NCBI GenBank assembly: GCA_002347185.1 | Contig: DDXK01000037.1 | Coordinates: 1 to 15,692, forward strand | Direction of reading: 5' to 3' | Source: Desulfobulbaceae bacterium UBA2262 | GTDB lineage: Bacteria > Desulfobacterota > Desulfobulbia > Desulfobulbales > Desulfurivibrionaceae | Length of the DNA stretch: 15,692 bases | Shown here: in pieces, positions 14,427 through 15,692 of the stretch | How positions within the stretch are numbered: the stretch's first letter is position 1 | Layout: every line of letters starts with the position of its first letter | Notes under the pieces: generated by a model | The model's database searches: none | Told to the model about the DNA's origin: nothing | What the model saw: the letters and a program-made list of their open reading frames with translations, nothing else | Position numbers and translations under genes: made by a program

Positions 14427-14448
14427 TTAGAACGAACATTCGTTCTAA
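14427..14448. promoter_or_regulatory. Operator O1 for the TetR regulator, in its own promoter
   Basis: TTAGAACGAACATTCGTTCTAA is a perfect inverted repeat with 10-base arms around a 2-base centre. It begins 2 bases after the -10 box of the tetR promoter and covers the expected start of transcription, the classic layout for autorepression. A near-copy is found at 13785-13806. Confidence 0.85.
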
Positions 14449-14450
14449 AC

Positions 14451-14479
14451 AGAATAGAACGCTTCCGCCTTCCTGTCAA
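14451..14479 (-). promoter_or_regulatory. Promoter of tetR
   Basis: On the minus strand a perfect -35 box TTGACA (14479-14474) is followed after 17 bases by TATTCT (14456-14451, 4 of 6 to the -10 consensus). The expected start is near 14444, inside operator O1. The leader to the ATG at 14416 is about 28 bases. Confidence 0.75.
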
Positions 14480-14598
14480 CCGGCAAAAAACCAGGGCGGA
14501 TCCCTGCGATAAAACTGTTGTTTTTTGGCCACGCTCTGTGGTTAAACAGAAAAATTGTCACAAAGGCGCCAAGAGCGATCTCTCCCCAAAGGAACTGC

Positions 14599-15692
14599 AT
14601 GCCAAACTGCTTCACCTTGCGGATCATACTGCTGCTGATCATCCTTTTTCTTGCCGGGCCCGCTCCAGGCGCGGCCGCCCCCCCGCCGCTCCTTCTGCCG
14701 GCCGGCCAGGAAGCTGCTCCCCTGGGTCCCAATCTCGAACTGTACGAGGACCCCGAGGCCAGACTGAGCATCGAGGAAATCTGCCTCCCCGAATACGACA
14801 AGCACTTCGCCCCCTCGCAGAGCCCGGCACCGGGCTTCGGCTTTACCGGGGCGGCGGTCTGGGCCCGCTTCACCCTCCACAACAGCAAGAACCATCGCGC
14901 CGAATACTACCTGGAAGTCAAGTACCCCCTCCTGGATCGCCTCGAATTGTACACCCCCCTGCCAGGAGGCGGCCACAAACGCTCGCTGGCGGGGGACAGC
15001 TTCCCGTTCGGGCAACGGCCCATCGACTACCGCAACAACATCTTCCCGCTGGTCCTTGAGGCCGGACAGGGAAAGACCTTTTACCTGCGCTGCCTGACCG
15101 CAAGCTCCCTGAACCTGCCCCTCACCCTGCACACCACGGCCAGCCTCGCCGGAGAGATCAGCCGCGAGCAGACCCTGCTCGGCATCTACTACGGCATCCT
15201 GCTGGTCATGATGCTCTACAATCTCTTCCTCTATTTCAGCACCAGGGACCATACCTATCTCTACTACGTGCTCTTCGTCCTCACCTACATGCTCTTCCAG
15301 CTCAGCATCAACGGGATGGCCTTCCAGTATCTCTGGCCCGAGCGCATCCGCTGGGCCAACAGCTGCACCCCGCTCTTCATCTTTCTCGCTTACATCTGGG
15401 CGACCCAGTTCACCCGCCGGATCCTCGACACCGCCCGGCATGTGCCACGCCTGGACAAGCTGCTCATGACCTGCCTGGCTCTCTCCGTACTCGGCGCCGC
15501 CTTCGCCCTCTTTCTGGACTACCAGCTCAGCATCCGCCTGGCCACGTTGATGAGCCTCACCGTGGTCGTTCTGATCGCAGCCGGCTTCCTCTGTATGCTC
15601 AAGGGCTATCGCCCGGCCCGTTACTATTTCCTGGCCTGGTCGGTCTCCCTGTTGGGGGTGACGGTCTATGCCCTGAAAAGCTTCGGCATCCT
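14599..15692 (+). CDS. 7TM-DISM membrane sensor, C-terminal part cut by window edge
   Basis: The first 364 codons of a membrane sensor with no stop before the edge. A signal peptide (about 1-26, RIILLLIILFLAGPAPGAAA) precedes an extracytoplasmic 7TMR-DISM extracellular domain (about 30-190) with LELYEDPEARLSIEEI and the conserved GFTGAAVWARFTLHN. From about 193 the 7TM domain begins with TLLGIYYGILLVMMLYNLFLYF, then DHTYLYYVLFVLTYMLFQLSINGMAFQYLWP, a characteristic 7TMR-DISM run. Six or more helices are visible before the cut. Such proteins normally end in a GGDEF, histidine kinase or adenylate cyclase output domain, which lies outside the window. The ATG at 14599 has AAGGA about 6 bases upstream. 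It diverges from tetR across a 182-base gap. The external DISM domain often senses carbohydrates or similar small ligands; the ligand here is unknown. Confidence 0.9.
   Translation, partial: MPNCFTLRIILLLIILFLAGPAPGAAAPPPLLLPAGQEAAPLGPNLELYEDPEARLSIEEICLPEYDKHFAPSQSPAPGFGFTGAAVWARFTLHNSKNHRAEYYLEVKYPLLDRLELYTPLPGGGHKRSLAGDSFPFGQRPIDYRNNIFPLVLEAGQGKTFYLRCLTASSLNLPLTLHTTASLAGEISREQTLLGIYYGILLVMMLYNLFLYFSTRDHTYLYYVLFVLTYMLFQLSINGMAFQYLWPERIRWANSCTPLFIFLAYIWATQFTRRILDTARHVPRLDKLLMTCLALSVLGAAFALFLDYQLSIRLATLMSLTVVVLIAAGFLCMLKGYRPARYYFLAWSVSLLGVTVYALKSFGI

Noticed and set aside
14542..15441. A 299-codon minus-strand open frame opposite the 7TM-DISM gene
   Set aside because: The plus-strand frame has a ribosome binding site, signal peptide and DISM motifs; the antisense product is charged low complexity.

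Overview
This is a GC-rich bacterial chromosomal window of 15.7 kb, densely packed on both strands, with no gene-free stretch longer than about 200 bases. I see no tRNA, rRNA, CRISPR array, insertion sequence or phage gene. A nine-haem periplasmic lipoprotein cytochrome, a second small c-type cytochrome, a PleD-like diguanylate cyclase, a 7TM-DISM sensor and a LysM lytic transglycosylase together suggest an anaerobic respiring deltaproteobacterial lineage (Desulfobacterota, of Desulfobulbales or Desulfuromonadales type). That placement is inference from gene content; no marker gene is complete enough to fix it.

Layout. The left edge holds the first 77 codons of pyrG (CTP synthase, minus strand), read from a near-leaderless promoter. 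Diverging from it are a nonahaem cytochrome lipoprotein and, overlapping it by 4 bases, rlpA, a septal lytic transglycosylase-type lipoprotein. Converging on these is a minus-strand pair: a MltD-like LysM transglycosylase followed 16 bases later by pepN (M1 aminopeptidase N). Further right, also on the minus strand, is a four-gene run: a REC-GGDEF response regulator, a TSUP/TauE permease, an M32 carboxypeptidase and a Gate-domain (nucleoside recognition) membrane protein. Gaps of 13 to 35 bases suggest one operon. A MTH1-like NUDIX hydrolase diverges from it.

The right part holds the most interesting signal: a self-contained regulatory module. A TetR-family regulator is preceded by a good sigma70-type promoter with a 22-base palindrome directly downstream of the -10 box. 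A near-identical palindrome sits just past the end of tetR, upstream of a DUF1566 lipoprotein and a small monohaem cytochrome c. The regulator therefore probably controls itself and this two-gene envelope/redox unit. The leader between the second operator and the lipoprotein can fold into a long hairpin. Diverging from tetR, and running off the right edge, is a 7TM-DISM sensor whose output domain is not in the window.

Two themes recur: envelope and peptidoglycan maintenance (rlpA, mltD-like, two lipoproteins) and peptide turnover (pepN, M32). Both lie beside electron-transfer proteins and signalling proteins. Start codons were reassigned where Shine-Dalgarno sequences, signal peptides or family alignment argued for it; three genes (rlpA, the mltD-like gene and the NUDIX gene) appear to start with GTG.
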